Positions 11,680 through 24,896 are shown, numbered from the stretch's first letter. The stretch is DNA of 64,000 nucleotides from Diplosphaera chodatii (GCA_032358165.1 JAALGY010000057.1:682001-746000), one strand, 5' to 3'. The notes: generated by a model not told the origin, from the sequence alone. Program-made: numbers and translations.

Positions 11680-12871
11680 GGTCGCCGATCGGCGGTGCTG
11701 GTGCGTTGATCGACGCCTGCGAGCAGTGCATGGCCAAGAAGGAATGCTAGTGTACCGTTTGATAGGCTGATCAGCTGGCACGTTGGGACTGATGGCCGTG
11801 CATGTCATGAAGCTTGCTCATAGTAGTGCCCCTCTTGGGTCAGCCGCCAGCAATTTTCTGCAACCACAGCAGCCCCCAAAGGTGCAATCTTTTCAGCTGG
11901 CAATGTCCAGCAGAGCCGTCTTGGGCGACGGGCTGCGGCCAAGGCTGGGACTCGGACCGTCCAGGACCATGTCGGCGTCTCGGAGCAGGACATGGACGCG
12001 GTATGTTCAGGATCTGCACATTCGTTGCAGTGTGGAAGCACCCTTGTGCATTCTCCGCATGTTTATCTGTCGGCGGCATGAGCAGGCACCAGTGCACACC
12101 TGTTTGCTATGCACGGGCAGCCACGCGTCGAGAGGCTGGCTGCACCGCTCAAGGCTGATCTACGGTATGCGGCATCTGACGCCTTATTATGAGAAAGGTG
12201 GCACGGGCGGGGAATGGCCAAGCAAACGATTGTGACCCCTACGAATGCCCGTGCACGATGGATCAAGCTTGATAAGGCGTGTGGGTCTGTCAGTCTGCTC
12301 CGCCGAGACCCCCTGCAGTGATCGTCCGGCCTGATCGGCTCATGTCAGTGAGTGGCAGCGATGTTGGTGACATAAGTGACCTGGCTTATGAGATGACCGC
12401 TTGAAGCTTGCAAAACGGGAAACTCCTATTTTATGGAAGGCTGATACCAGTTGCCAGGATGCACAAGAAGGCTGCCACCATCGGTAGATGCCGCGATGCC
12501 ACCAGCACTGTACCTAATCTAAGCCTCCTGGCGCAAGAGCAGTGCTGTTACAAAGGTGAGAATGACATCCAGCCAGCACTGTCTCCTGCAAAAGCCCTAA
12601 TATACAGTGGTACACCAGAAGTGCGCGCCAAGCACCGCCTCACACTCCTCTAGGCTCTGTTTCGCTGTCATGCGGCCCCCAGGTAGGTAGCCAAGCATGC
12701 CACGATCTGCCATCACATCACCGCTGCTGCTGCTGCTCGAATCCCCTGTGGATGTCGCAGGAAGGCGCTCGCCAGCACGACCCACAGCAACAAAATGCTG
12801 CCACACTGCCGGTGCAAGCTATTGCACATGCCGCTGCTAAAGCGTTGCCGCTGGCACACCCGTGCTCCTGC
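11680..12871. other. Region between expansin start and upstream gene end
   Basis: No independent gene can be supported. On the minus strand an open stretch at 12790-12597 contains LPGGRMTAKQSLEECEA and could be an alternative C-terminal exon of the upstream gene. Another open minus stretch lies at 12000-11800. Neither has a clear home. The remainder would include the expansin promoter. Confidence 0.45.
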
Positions 12872-15800
12872 TCACTGCTGCCGGCGAGCACGGTTGAGCA
12901 CTGCCTGGAAGCCGCTGGAGATGAGCCCACTGACGCTGGCCTCCGGCATGGATGGCATCACCATGGGCTGTATCGCCATGTCGTAGCGGAAGCCCACACT
13001 GAATCCTGTGATGCAAGAGGCATCATATGCAGTGAAGTAGAGGTTGCGGTTAGCTATGCTCTGTGCTTCCCGGCCACTTTCGTGTCATGCACAGCTGCAG
13101 AACAAGTGACGCAAGCACATGCGTCTGGCTGTAATACACAGGTTGAAAATCGAGCCTGAAGCCTATGCCACTTCACCTGCCGCAGCGGGGTTTTCAACCA
13201 CACTGCAATCCTGTAAAGGTCCCACATATGCAACAAAGCCGACCGTCACTAACCACCAGCACAGGAGGTACCTGGCAGGAAGTCCAGGCCGAAGCCGGCG
13301 GGTGGCGGCACGCCAATCTTGGCGGCAATGCCGGTCACGGTTGGCGGCTTGACGGCAGACGTGTCCAGGGGCCGCACCCGCAGCAGGCCGAAGTCCTGCG
13401 TCTCGGACTCCTTCTTCTTGTCATCCTTTGTGGCCGCAGACCTGCACGAGGCACATCGAGGCATTAAAATGTCTGCCTAAGAGGCGTCACAGCAGCGCTT
13501 GAAAGTCACCACCCTGGTGCGTCATCCATCTGACCGTCCCAGATTGTTGCAACCGTAAGACACACTGGTCACCCATGAGCAGGAACTAATGAGATACCAA
13601 GGTGCAAGTATGCTCGGCCTAGTGTGAACAGCACCGCCTGCTTTGGAACCTTTTATGTGCTTGCAGGGGTGCAACACAGCATTTGCCACTATCTGCACGG
13701 CTTATGACATACAGCAGAGGCTGCACGCTCTAATCTGCGCAGATACGCAGGCAAGCAGCAATGCAACAGCAGAGCCGCAGGGAACATACAAGGAAAGGGT
13801 GCAGCACTGTGCTTGCAGCCCGTCCTTGGCTGCCTCTGCAGCTTTGCTCTGCAAGCCAGGTCCTCCATGCATGCGATGCTGTAGCAGTCACCAGCCAAAC
13901 CATCACCGCACCTGTAGACCTGCTGCAGCATGACGCCGGGGGGCACGACCACGCGGCGCACCACGCGCCACTGCTTGGCGCCGTCGGAGTCCTCCTCGTC
14001 CTCGATGGTGCCCGTCCACCGCTCGCCGCCGCCCACCCGCAGGCTCGCCAGCTTCGTGGCCCACTGCGCCAGCACCACCTCCTGCAGCAGGCACCAGGTG
14101 GCATGTGGGGCGGGAGCTGATGTCCACAGCTGTTCTGTGCAGCCACTAGCCTGCTTCGAGAAGCTGCTCCCCTGGTGCAGTGTCCTGCATGGCAGGCTGA
14201 CCGACTGCCAAGATTGAAGGGACTGCAGCAGATGAACCATGACGGTGGACCAGAGGATGGTTGTCATGAGCAGGCCAGCACACCTTGGACGCTGATGTGT
14301 AGCCGACGCCGTGTGCCATGAGGCTGAACAGCAGCACTGGGCCCAGCTGGCCTGCCTCCAGGTTCAAGCCCTCCACGGCCAGCATGCCCCTGCAGCAGGT
14401 ATGTCAAGCAGGTGCCTAGTGGGTGTGACTTGGCAGTCCTGTCACAGAGCGACAAAGCACACATCTTGCAGCACTGCAGCAGGCCACTCACGCTGGACGA
14501 AAGGTGAGGGCTGTCATCTTGCAAACGACCACTGGCACCATCTGCAGACAGCAGAGACGGTTTAGGTTGAGGCGTGCACATCCTACAACTGTTACACATG
14601 ATCACCGACGCATGAGAGGCGCAGCTGGCTTGCTGGCTGATGCACGATATGACAGCAGGGTCAGTGAGCTCTTGCCTGCAGCAGCACGATGTTGACGTCG
14701 ATGTCATCCACGTGCACGCCGCTGTCTGTGTTGTATGTGACAGATGATGCCTTGAAAATATTAGCATCCACCTGCATCGACATGCCATCCACACGCACAG
14801 CCACGGTCGTTGCTGCAGATTCACCAGCCACCGATCCGCCTGCAGGCATGCACACCAATCGAGTCGACTCATACAGGCAAGTTGAATGTGTAAATGGTGT
14901 CAGCTAGGCTGGGCATGCATGCGTTGATCGGCAGGCATTTGTGGCACAACATCATGCCACTATGCACATGGCAGATGCTCTACAACTTGTCACTGTGCAC
15001 CTATCTCGGTGCGGTCAGCTGCCCGCTTCACAAGGGTCTTCATGTCATGCGACAGCCGCTGCACAGCAGCCGACATCTCCCTGAAGATGTCCTCGTTCTG
15101 CCGCACCATCACCACCACCTCCGATGACTCCACAATCACAGCCGTGCTGCTGCTGGCCGCTGTACGCCTGCTGGTGGCACTGCCACCTGCTGCGCTGTCA
15201 CCTTGCTGGCCGCTTGAGGCGCTGGTGGCCTCTTTGCTGACCTCCCCATCTGCGCGGCTGCTGTTGCCCTTGCTTACAAGCTCTGGCACATCTGTTGCTG
15301 ACGCGGGCAACTCGCCACTCTTGCCGCGCAGTGCCTGCACAGGGGGGGACTAACATCTCCACCACATGTAGCTGGTAGCAGGGGTGGCTCTCACAGGCAC
15401 TGGTGCTCTTGAAATGAACGTGTTTGTAAGATGGCAGACACAGAGTGCTTTTTCTAGTCGTGTCGAGGTGTGTGGCGTAGATTGCCTGGGATGCAATGGT
15501 GTCAGCCGTCTCGATGAGCACGAAGTCGTCCTCGGAGGTGCCGGGGGCGGGGGCACCAGTGGAGTACAGCATGCGCATCGCCATCTTGCCAACGCACAGG
15601 GGCTTGACCGTTGATGATGAACCCCCTTTGGCGCCTATTGGCAACAATTTGTAGATCTCGATACACTGCACCCCTTTGGAAGCACAGAGGGCCGCACATC
15701 TGTGCGTAGGCCTCTGAGAAGACATTAGTACAGGGCCCCGTGCTCCCAGACTTTGTGCACCCCTGTGTACCTGATGCAGTAAAGGACGACGTAGTTGCAG

Positions 15801-17721
15801 CCAGCAGCTGGCCGCCAGTGAGTTTGCTGGGCGCAGGCGTAGATGCCAGCGCCGCACTACTGTTCGTGTAGCTCACAGCCACCTAAACACAGGCAGCCGC
15901 AAGCAACGGTGTACATTTTGAATTTCCATGTGTCCCAAGCAGAAGCCTTTGCCTCTGACAGGCACTGGCATTGAACGCATGTGGCATGACCTCCTCTATT
16001 TGTGGACATCCACAGGCGTAAGCCACCTCGGAGGTCGTGAACGCCAGCTCGGACGCACTGTATAGGACATTGAAGCTGCCACACACCGCCTGAAAGGCGC
16101 CGGCTGCCTCTGCACGGTCAATGCTGAGACAATTTCAGCCGGTGGACGTCATCATGTGCATGACCAAGGCAGTCCTGAGCAACACAGCGTCGGTAGCTCA
16201 GCTGACTTCCCAACAGTACCTTCTTTGGCGCTGTCTTTCGTCTGCTCGTCGGCCGCTGCAGCATCGATGCCTGATTGTGCCGCAGCACGGGAGATGTCAT
16301 CACCGCGCGGCTTCGACACGACCTGCTGACTCCCGAGCTCGATGGACTTCAGTGCACCCCTGCATGCAGCAGCATTGCCTAGTGAAATGGAGTTAAAATC
16401 TCTCAGTAGATCCCCTGTTCATATATCGGTCTGATGATGCTCGTTCACCCGGGCTAGTTCCTGCGGTCATCTTTTGCATGCTTCTGCTTCAAAACATGCA
16501 GTCTACCTAGAGACGGCTATGCTGGAGGTGAGCTTCGCAGCACTGAAGTCGGCTATGGGCGTGCCATCGAGCAGCATGCTGCCGGCTCCCTGTTCAAAGG
16601 ACGTGGAGATGCCGCCAGCAGTAACTCGGCTGCTGCCCGCCAGCGACTCCACTGTCAGCTGGCATGGCCACTTGCCGCGTGCCTGCGGGGGTTCGTGCAG
16701 CAACCAACTTCTCACTGTGGCAGTGTCTGCGCTCAGCGCCTGCAACCTCAACTCACAGCTGCCATTATGTTACACGTTCAGCGTGCAACTACCTCATGAC
16801 ACTAAATGCAGTACCATGGGTGCTTACGGGGTATGACAAGCTGAAGTCCTTGACGATGACGTCTGCGGGTGGCAGCAGCGCCATCACCCGCATTGCTATG
16901 TCGCCAATGATGCCGCCAAGCAGGCTGGCAGACTGCAAGAGCATGCCGATGCCAGGCACGCTGCAACCACAAGATATGGCATGTTTTGCATTGGAATCAG
17001 GATAGTGGGCATTGTCAAACGGAGGAATCAACCTGAAGGCGGTTCGTTTCGCAGCAGCCTAATACAACCAGCTGCTGCAGGATCTGCTGCGCTGTAGGAT
17101 GACGTGCACTGACCTCAGGCCAGCGCTGGCAGCAGTGTCATAACGCAGCCTCGCATGCACCCCGCTGGTCAGCACGACCATGCGTGCGCCCTTCTTTGGC
17201 GGCGGTCGCCACGGCAGCGTCAGCTGCAGTTCGACGATGTCGATGGCCAGCATCTCCAGCTGGCGCGTCTGCATCTCAGATGTGGAGGATCGCGTCATTG
17301 CCAGGAACAGCATTGCGCACTGGGCGTACAAACAGTGGAATTTTGAATACCCTGCGTGCAAGCATGTGCAACAAGCGTGAAGGACAGCGCAGTCGTGATC
17401 AACCTTTGGCAGGCGCATGTCCAGGGACTTGAGCTCCACATGCAGCACATCGCCGCGCCAGCTGAATCGCAGCTTCCGCTGACGTCCGTTCCACAACCAT
17501 GCTGAAAGCCTGCATTGACAACTATAAGCTTTGCACTCAACTGGGACGTCGCATCCTGCAGTTCGAAACACCCACCTAGGGTCGTCTCGGAGTTTGTGCC
17601 TGCAAACTGGATGCAGCTTGCGGCGTGACCGCAGCACAAAGCATGCAGCAGCTCACCTTATGATGCCAAACACGCTCAGGGACAAGATAGCCACGACAAG
17701 CAGCGCAACTGTCCAACCCAT
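12872..17721 (-). CDS. N-terminally membrane-anchored protein, unknown function
   Basis: Sixteen-exon model, 772 aa, with phase closing throughout: 17721-17657, 17509-17404, 17268-17114, 16960-16828, 16739-16507, 16359-16220, 16109-16027, 15882-15771, 15673-15486, 15334-15001, 14839-14676, 14541-14492, 14389-14284, 14081-13920, 13425-13272, 13005-12872. Residues 3-20 are one hydrophobic helix (WTVALLVVAILSLSVFGI), either a signal anchor or an uncleaved signal. The next 100 residues look beta-rich (LHVELKSLDMRL, DIVELQLTLPW). That loosely recalls the N termini of bridge-like lipid-transfer or AsmA proteins, but the likeness is weak and I do not assign it. The 15334-15001 exon is a Ser/Ala-rich linker followed by a likely amphipathic helix (VRQNEDIFREMSAAVQRL). 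Two introns appear to use GC donors (after 15486 and 14676). The stop at 12872 could be skipped by a further GC-AG intron. Confidence 0.58.
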
Positions 17722-18614
17722 GATACTCGTCTTTTCTCAAGGTGTGAAGGTTTGCACCAAGCAGGCAACTGCACTATGACCGAAGGTTTGCACCCAGCAG
17801 GCAACTGCACTATGACCCACGGTGGCCTTGCCTTGATTGATGCTGATCACACCGAGCGTTTGCTTCATACAACGGCTGGCTGTATTGGGTGCTGCAGTCG
17901 TCGATCTGCTCAAGGGAGAAGCTGCTGTGCACGGAAGCAGAGAGGGCTGCTGCCTTGGGAGCTCAGACATCCAGTCTTTCTAGTCCGACTCGGGGCTGAT
18001 TAGGCCCTGCATCTCTGTCATACGGTGGTTACTCACGCCGTAGGTCTTTCTGTCAGAAAATGATCAGTGCTGGCCTTCGAGGGAGATTGGCCGTGAATTG
18101 TACAGGTGTCCGCACTGCGTTTTGACGCAGCCAAAGAGTTGCACCGCTGTGCAGGTCGCTTTGCACCAGACAAGCGCTTCTGGCTGCTGAACTTCTGTGG
18201 GCTTCAAGTTCACGTGGACCACCAGCTGGGGGGCTCACGGCGTACTGGCAGACACAGCGTCAGCAGCGCGGCCTCATTGCACCAGCGCTGGTCTGCGTTG
18301 CTTCGTCGCTGGGGCTTTGCCCCTCGCAGCGTGCCTGTCGCCCGGATTTTCTCGGCCTCGTCAGGCCGCGGGGAGGCCACGGCTTTCGGTGAGGCACCGA
18401 TGATCTGCAGCGTGTTCACAGTACGGCAGGCTGCTGGGGGCTTATGGAGGTTGTGAAGCAAGTAAAACAGGCGGCGTGGCGTTGCCCTGATGCAGGCAGT
18501 CCTGGCTGGGCCGTGGACCAGCCGTCCTAACTGTCAGGGTGGCCGCCTGCGGCCTGATTCTGCTTGCAAGCTGGCGGAGCCAAGCAGCTGAGCCTTTAGC
18601 ACCTCTGGGGCGCC
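17722..18614. promoter_or_regulatory. Divergent intergenic region
   Basis: 893 bp separates the start codons of the membrane-anchored gene (-) and GAF-PAS-kinase 1 (+). It should therefore hold both promoters. A 36-bp tandem repeat sits 25 bp upstream of the minus-strand start. I recognise no TATA box or defined factor site. Open frames at 18100-18460 lack splice-compatible context. Confidence 0.5.
17746..17817. repeat. Two-copy 36-bp tandem repeat
   Basis: Units 17746-17781 and 17782-17817 differ at one position. Each begins gaaggtttgcacc and ends gcactatgacc. They lie in the presumed 5' untranslated or core promoter region of the minus-strand gene starting at 17721. Confidence 0.9.
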
Positions 18615-21600
18615 ATGGGTGCCTGCGCCTCAGCGCCAGCTGCCCAAGGCGACTCGGCCGCACAACAGGTAACTTCCGGCGCCGCCCTGCCGTGCCACGG
18701 CTGTGCAGTCCACTTGCATCACAACAGATATGTGTCCTTGACGCCCAACGCCGCACATGTAGGTCACTGCCCCTAAGCCACAGCAAGGTGCACCGTCCGC
18801 GCACCCGCCGCAGCACAGCGGCAGCGGCAAGTTGGTCTCGCTGCAGAGCGCATCCTCACTGCAGGCGCGGCTGGACGACACCAAAGCCGGCAGCGATGTG
18901 CCGCCAGCTGCAGCAGCGGGGGATGCACCTCCCAAACCTGCTGCAGCTGCCGCCCAGCCCGTGCAGCCGGCAAATGGCGGTGGACAGGGAACCAGGCGCT
19001 CTTTTGAGCAGTCTCATAAGGTGTGATCAGCCCCCACCAGTGCCTTCGTATGCCTGTGGCATGATGCACTGTCTGCTAGGATCGTGCGAAAGAGTGTTCA
19101 TGCTGAGGGTCATAGTACCCACTTTGAGCAGAGACTCAGCAATTAACAGCAAAGTCTCTCATGGTTGCAGGCCATGGTGCGGGACAGCCTCGCGCAGGCT
19201 CTGGAGTTGCCGTACAGCATCTTCGAGAGCGGGCCATACCCGCCCCCCTGCCAGGAGGAGCGCGTGGCCTACTCCAACAGCCTGGGCCTCACCGGCTCAC
19301 CGCCGCCCGACCCCCAGGTGCCACTCTGCCATGGCTGTGGTGTCCAGCTTCACCATCCGCTGCCTGGCTCAAGCGTTTGCAGCAGGTCTGCATGGCAGGC
19401 ACTGCACGGTCTCCGTTTGCAAAATCCTCGCAGCTTTGGTTCATGCAGACACCGACAAGTCGTGTTCATGCAAATGCAACAGATCGCGCACATCCTGACC
19501 AGCCTCAGCCGCGTGTTCAACACCGACAGCGTGCTGCTGACGCTGTGCGGCGAGCAGCGCGTGTGGATCCGCAACGCCATCGGCTTTGCCGCGGGCGAGT
19601 TCGCATGGCGCTGGGCCTTCTGCGGCTGGTCGCTCGCGCCGCCTTCGCCCCAAGTTTTGGTCATAGAAGATACCCTCAAGGACGCCAGGTGCGGTCACTC
19701 GGGCTGCTGCTGTCAAGCAGACTGCTCTGCTCCCTCTGGCACGATTGTTCAGGTGCTCTCTTGTCCGCAGCCCGCTGCATCAGAGAGCGCTTCCAGCGTC
19801 TGCCCGTGACAAGCAGTAGACGCAGCACAGCAGGCTCGACCCTGCTATAGTACTCACCACCTGCGTCTCCTCGTGTGCAGGTTTCGCGACAATGTGGTGG
19901 TGCAGGGCGAGCCGCGCATCCGCTTCTTTGTGGGCGCGCCGCTGGTGGCCAGCAACGGCCACCGCCTGGGCACCCTGTGCTACCTGGGCCCGCAGCCGCG
20001 CGTCACCACCGCAGAGGAGGCCATGATTCTGGCCAACATGGCAGGTGTGCGCACGACGCCGGCTGTGGCCACATCCACAATCATGAGTGCCTTTGAACCT
20101 TCCAACCGCTTCTGTTGAAGCACTGCATGGTCTGGGTCGAGCGTATCAAGTGCAGGAGCATGCTTGGGTCTCCAAGCTGCTGACAATGGTCATTGTCCGA
20201 GTGCAGAGCTGGTGGTTCGGGAGCTGGAGAAGGATGCGGTGCAGTCCGCAACGGAGGCGGCGGCGCAGGACGCCATGCAGACCGGCCCGCTGGAGCGCTA
20301 CATGATGCGCTCGGTCGCGTGCTTCCAGCAGCAGGGCGTCGCCTTCGTCGACACGCACACGCCCGCGTGGCAGGCGCTGCACTGCAACCTGGCGCTGTCC
20401 AACGTGAGTGCCGGGCCGGGCTAACATATCAACTCAGTTGTTCATATGACGCCGCGGGCTGCATGGTGGTGGCTGGACCCAGATGTCGGTGAAGACAGCA
20501 TTTGAGGCAGACACGCCTGCCTTCCCTACGCTGATCGTGCGCCAGCTGGCCGTGCAGGACACTGGCATCGGGTACGAGGCGGCGACGGCGCGGCCCTTCT
20601 GGGAGCTGTTCCAGCCGCCCTTCGAGCTGGGCAGCGAGCCGTGGAACGCGATGCTGGACGTCGCGGAGCGCGCCGGCGAGTTTGCCGTGCGCGGCTGCAC
20701 CCTGGCGGACGCGCCGCACAGGGGCCACTTCACCATCACCTTCAGGTGTGGCCTGGCTTCGGCACCTGACGTCTTCGAAGCGTGTCTGCCTCAGGAAGGG
20801 TGCTGCACAGCCGGGCTCTGTAGTGGGGCGCTGCTCGCTCGACACTTGGACGTCGACATGAATATCTCAGAGCGTTGCACACCAGTGCTGCATCTCTTGG
20901 CGTCAATAGGGTTCATCATGACGAATGTTCAGTTGTGGTACGCTGCCGCCGTTGCAGGCCGGCGGACCGCACAGCATTGGATGAGGACATGCAGACGATC
21001 GGCGTGCCGTCAGACGTGCCGTCCGCCGCAAACGCCTCGGGCCGCTACTTCTTCGCCATCCTGGCAGGCGGCAACGCACTCAGCACGCTGTCAACGTCCT
21101 CCAATACCTCTAGCACCACCAGCGCACCGCAGGTCGGTCTGTTTCTTGATGGCACTGTACCCTGTCCCTGAGTGCCATGGCGTTGCGTGATCATGCACGC
21201 CAGCTCGGTATGGCGCACAATCGCATATTCCATACTATTGAGTGCAGAGCTTGTGCAGCAGCGTAGTTGGTGTAGAGTGACACTCTTCTCATACCTCCTG
21301 CCACAGCTCATGGAGCAGCAGCTGCAGCGGCAGACGCCCATTTCAGGGTTGGAGCTGGGCGCCGTCGTCGGCAAGGGCAGCTTTGGGACGGTGTACCGTG
21401 GCCGGTACAAGGGCCAGAGTGTTGCTGTCAAGGTGGGCCTGCCGCCAAAGCATCATGCAGCAGCCGAGTGCGGTGTATTTGACCATCACAAGCCTCTGCT
21501 ACGGGACGAAGACAGCCACCATGATAACGGTGCATGGTGCCAGTTGGGCTGTGCATGGTCGCATGCTGGGTTACCATTGCGGCGAAGCTGTGCTACCTTG

Positions 21601-24177
21601 GCATACCATGAGTGAACAATCAGAAGACAATTGCACAGTGCACATGTACACATTCATACCTGTCTTGTATGAATGCACAGGTGTGCACGGGGGCGCTGCA
21701 GCAGGGGCGGGGCCGCGCCAACAAGCCGTGGGCGGGCGTCGAGGCCGCGATGACGCTGCGGCTGAACCACGCCTCGGTCGTCCGCACCTTCAAGCACACC
21801 GTGGTCCTCGTGCAGGTCCGCAGCACATCCGTCTCACGAGCCAGTCCCCCTAGTGCCCTGTGATTCTGACAGACTTGTCAGCAGGATCTCTTGCGTTGCA
21901 TCGTCAGCATCGTCGGCAGGCGGCACCAACTGCTATCGCAGAGCAACCATGCGTCGCTTGCTTGTGACGCGGCATTTTCTGCTCCCGCAGGAAGGCCGCG
22001 TCATGCAGCGGACTTTCGACCACAGCAGCGGGTCCGTAGGCAGCGGGCCCCGGTCGGGCGACTGGAGCGACGGCTGGTTCGACGACGAAGATGACCCGCA
22101 GTGTCAGGTGCAGGAGACCTGTGTGCCCTCCTCAGGCAGGATCTGCTCATGGCATGAGAGTTGAGCACATGAATACCACTACAGGGAGCAACTAGCGGCC
22201 ATGTGCACGACCTGCTGTGCCAGCAATGCCACGCTTGGCAGTGTGAGGTGTGCATGGTGAAGTGTAGTGGATGTGAGTGGTTGACTGCGCCTCAGCAACC
22301 CACCCTCAAGGCATTATACCATTACGAGGATCCACCTCAAATTTGCATTTCTTGACGCCCAGGAGGCGGAGGCCCACAACCCGGCGGTCGAGATGGAGAC
22401 GTGGGCCGTCATGGAGTACTGCAACCGCGGGACCCTGCAGTCTGGTGTCGACAAGGTGAGTCTCGAATCCATTCGGCAGACGTCCAGCTGCAGTGGCCAC
22501 TTGCAGACAGCCTGCACTAGCAACCTCGTGCCCTCCTGCTGCAGCTGCACACAGCAATGCATGTGCAGCTCAGTGCAATCATGTGCACACACCTGCATCC
22601 GAAGGAAGGCATGCTCTACATGCAGCCAAGGCCAAACATATCAAAGGGACCCAAGATGAGTGCTTCCCTGCTGCAGGGCTACTTCCGACGGGACCGCACA
22701 TGCAAGCCGCCCAGCCCACCCGACACGGGAGCCGTCATTGCAACCGCACTGCAGCTGGCCGGCGCAATGACGTACCTCCACGACCAGGACATCATCCATG
22801 GTGAGACCGCACGATGACGTCTTCACATCTCCTCAGCTGCCACAGGCGACGGCTGCGCCATGTTCAGGCGCCATTTCCAAGCCCCGTATCACGATGTAGT
22901 GCCGATGTCATTGACATGACCATCGGAGAGCGTTGGCGCAGGGCAGTGACGTACTCTGCCTGATTCTGCTGCTTCGTGCAGGCGACCTGGCGGGCGGCAA
23001 CATCCTGCTCACCTCTGACGACAGCCAGCCGCATGGATTCTCCTGCAAGGTGCTCTATCACCGCAGCGAGCACAACCAGGCCCACTGTGCAGCTTCCAAT
23101 GACACCGCTGCAGTCAGTGCATGTCTGTCCACCTAGACTGGACTGTCAGCAGGCGGTATCTGCCCATCCACTCTCGGGGCACTAGCAGCCCTTGAGGTGT
23201 TGTACATCCCCGTCTCATTGCAGGTCGCCGACTTTGGGCTGTCCAGGAGCCTCGCCTTCCAGACCCGCCTGATGACGGCTTCATATGGCACCGTCACCCA
23301 CAGTGCGTTTGGCCCGCATATGCCTGATCATTCCCAGAATCATACCCGCAACTCAGCGAACTATCAGAAGTTTAGTAGCACAGTTTCAAGCCTGATCTGG
23401 CGCATGCCGTGTACTGAACATGCTTGTTGAGTTGCTGCAGTGCCGCCGGAGCTGCTGACCGAGGGCAAGCTGTCGAAAGGTGCGCACACCTACATGCCAG
23501 TGTGAATCACATGCACCAATCAACGACAAGAAGTGTTGTGCACTGCCGCGCGGGCAGCAGGCTGTGACACCTTGCTGACATGGTCGACTTGCGTGCCTCT
23601 GCAGCTGCGGATGTGTACGCTTTTGGGGTGCTCATCTGGGAGATGGCGACAGGCGTCAGAGCCTGGGCCGGCATGTCGCACACGCAGGTGCCTGCTGTTC
23701 TCCAGCGCCTGTGTGATGATTGTTGGTCCAATCACAGAACATCAACCAGAGGCCGAGTCAGGTCTCGAGGCTTTAAAGAATACTTTGCATGCGCATTTTT
23801 GCAGATTCTGGCGGCTGTGGCGGTCGAGAACAAGGAGCTGTGTTTCCTGCCGGGCTGCGACCCCAGCATCGTGGTGCGCACCCACTTTTGTCCCTTGCCC
23901 ATTGCTTGTGCCCGTTGCATGTTGGCCACGCAACTGCCCGTCCAACATACTCTTAGGTGCCTGAGCTTGTCCGAGCCTGCGGCGAGTGCCACAGCTGCAA
24001 ACTTCGAGCAGTAAGCACGACAGCCTGACCCCACATGGCCGACTGCAGGCGCTGGCAAGGCGGTGCATGGCTCGCACCCCAGAGGCACGGCCAACCTTCT
24101 CAGAGATCCAGGACACCCTGGAACAGCTTGATCGCAACTTTCATGCCGCCAAGGGCACCAAGGCAGCCACAGAATGA
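18615..24177 (+). CDS. GAF-PAS-protein kinase 1, putatively acylated (TKL-like)
   Basis: Nineteen exons, 809 aa, all phases close: 18615-18668, 18784-19020, 19171-19317, 19483-19688, 19881-20044, 20207-20403, 20558-20745, 20958-21132, 21307-21432, 21681-21815, 21991-22107, 22363-22455, 22677-22800, 22982-23049, 23224-23302, 23441-23479, 23605-23687, 23805-23873, 24049-24177. The N terminus MGACAS fits N-myristoylation plus palmitoylation. Residues ~19-97 are disordered. Residues ~147-270 form a GAF domain (RFFVGAPLVASNGHRLGTLC). Residues ~285-456 are PAS-like (GVAFVDTHTPAWQ). The kinase has GKGSFG (~478-483), VAVK (Lys498), HGDLAGGN (654-661), DFG (680-682) and MPPELL. HRD is replaced by HGD. 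It is probably an active membrane-bound Ser/Thr kinase gated by a GAF/PAS input whose ligand is unknown. Exon 7 could start upstream at 20483. Confidence 0.9.
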
Positions 24178-24896
24178 AGTACAGGCATCAGTCGGTAGCG
24201 TTCTGCACAGTCGGGACCACAGCAGCATGGCATGGTGCACTACTGACTGGCCGATCTGCGTCAAGTCAGCTCAGTAACGCAGCCACCTGCGATGCTGCAT
24301 TGTGCAGCACACCCATGTCAGATCGTTCTCGATCTCAGCGTGGGGTATTCTTTGTTGTCGCGCCTCTGCAGCCACAGCTGTTGCATGATAGGTTGCCCAA
24401 TGACAACGACTTTCTAGTTCAAGGTTGCGCTGTCTGACCGCAGTGTGTTGTGGCCTCTGCACAGACTGCCAACTGGGTGTTGATATATAACCCTTTCCCA
24501 GACTTGCTAACTGTTTTCCATCCGCCAGGGTAGCATTGTAACAACGCCTTGATGCTCAAAGTTGTGGTGCCACAATGTTGCCTTTCGTACAGATGTTGCA
24601 ATGACGTCCACTACTGATATCTAGGCGCCCACTGATGTCGCATCACAGAGGTACAGGAAACGTTGCTGACTGCAGCCTATTGATCGAACGCATGAAACTC
24701 AAGAATCCACCAAAAGCATCAGCCAATGTACAATTTGAAAGAGGCAGCGGTGCATGTGGTGCACCTGCAGCAGCAAAGCTCAGACAGAGTACAGCAGCAA
24801 TTGGCAGGGCGGGGGCGCCACCCGACAACACCCCTCGGGTGTCACGATATCGCTCCACTTCCCTTCTCTCACTTCACCTCAGTTCATTTCACGGGG
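24178..24896. other. Convergent intergenic region
   Basis: This 719-bp gap separates two convergent 3' ends. No gene is evident. A TGTAA, the polyadenylation signal commonly used in green algae, is at 24537-24541 on the + strand and could serve kinase 1. Confidence 0.45.

Noticed and set aside
19161..19850. A 229-codon + frame overlapping kinase 1
   Set aside because: It is out of frame with the GAF exons and crosses introns; the GAF motifs lie in the other frame.
20429..20845. Minus-strand open frame opposite the PAS region
   Set aside because: Antisense shadow of a GC-rich exon with no motifs.
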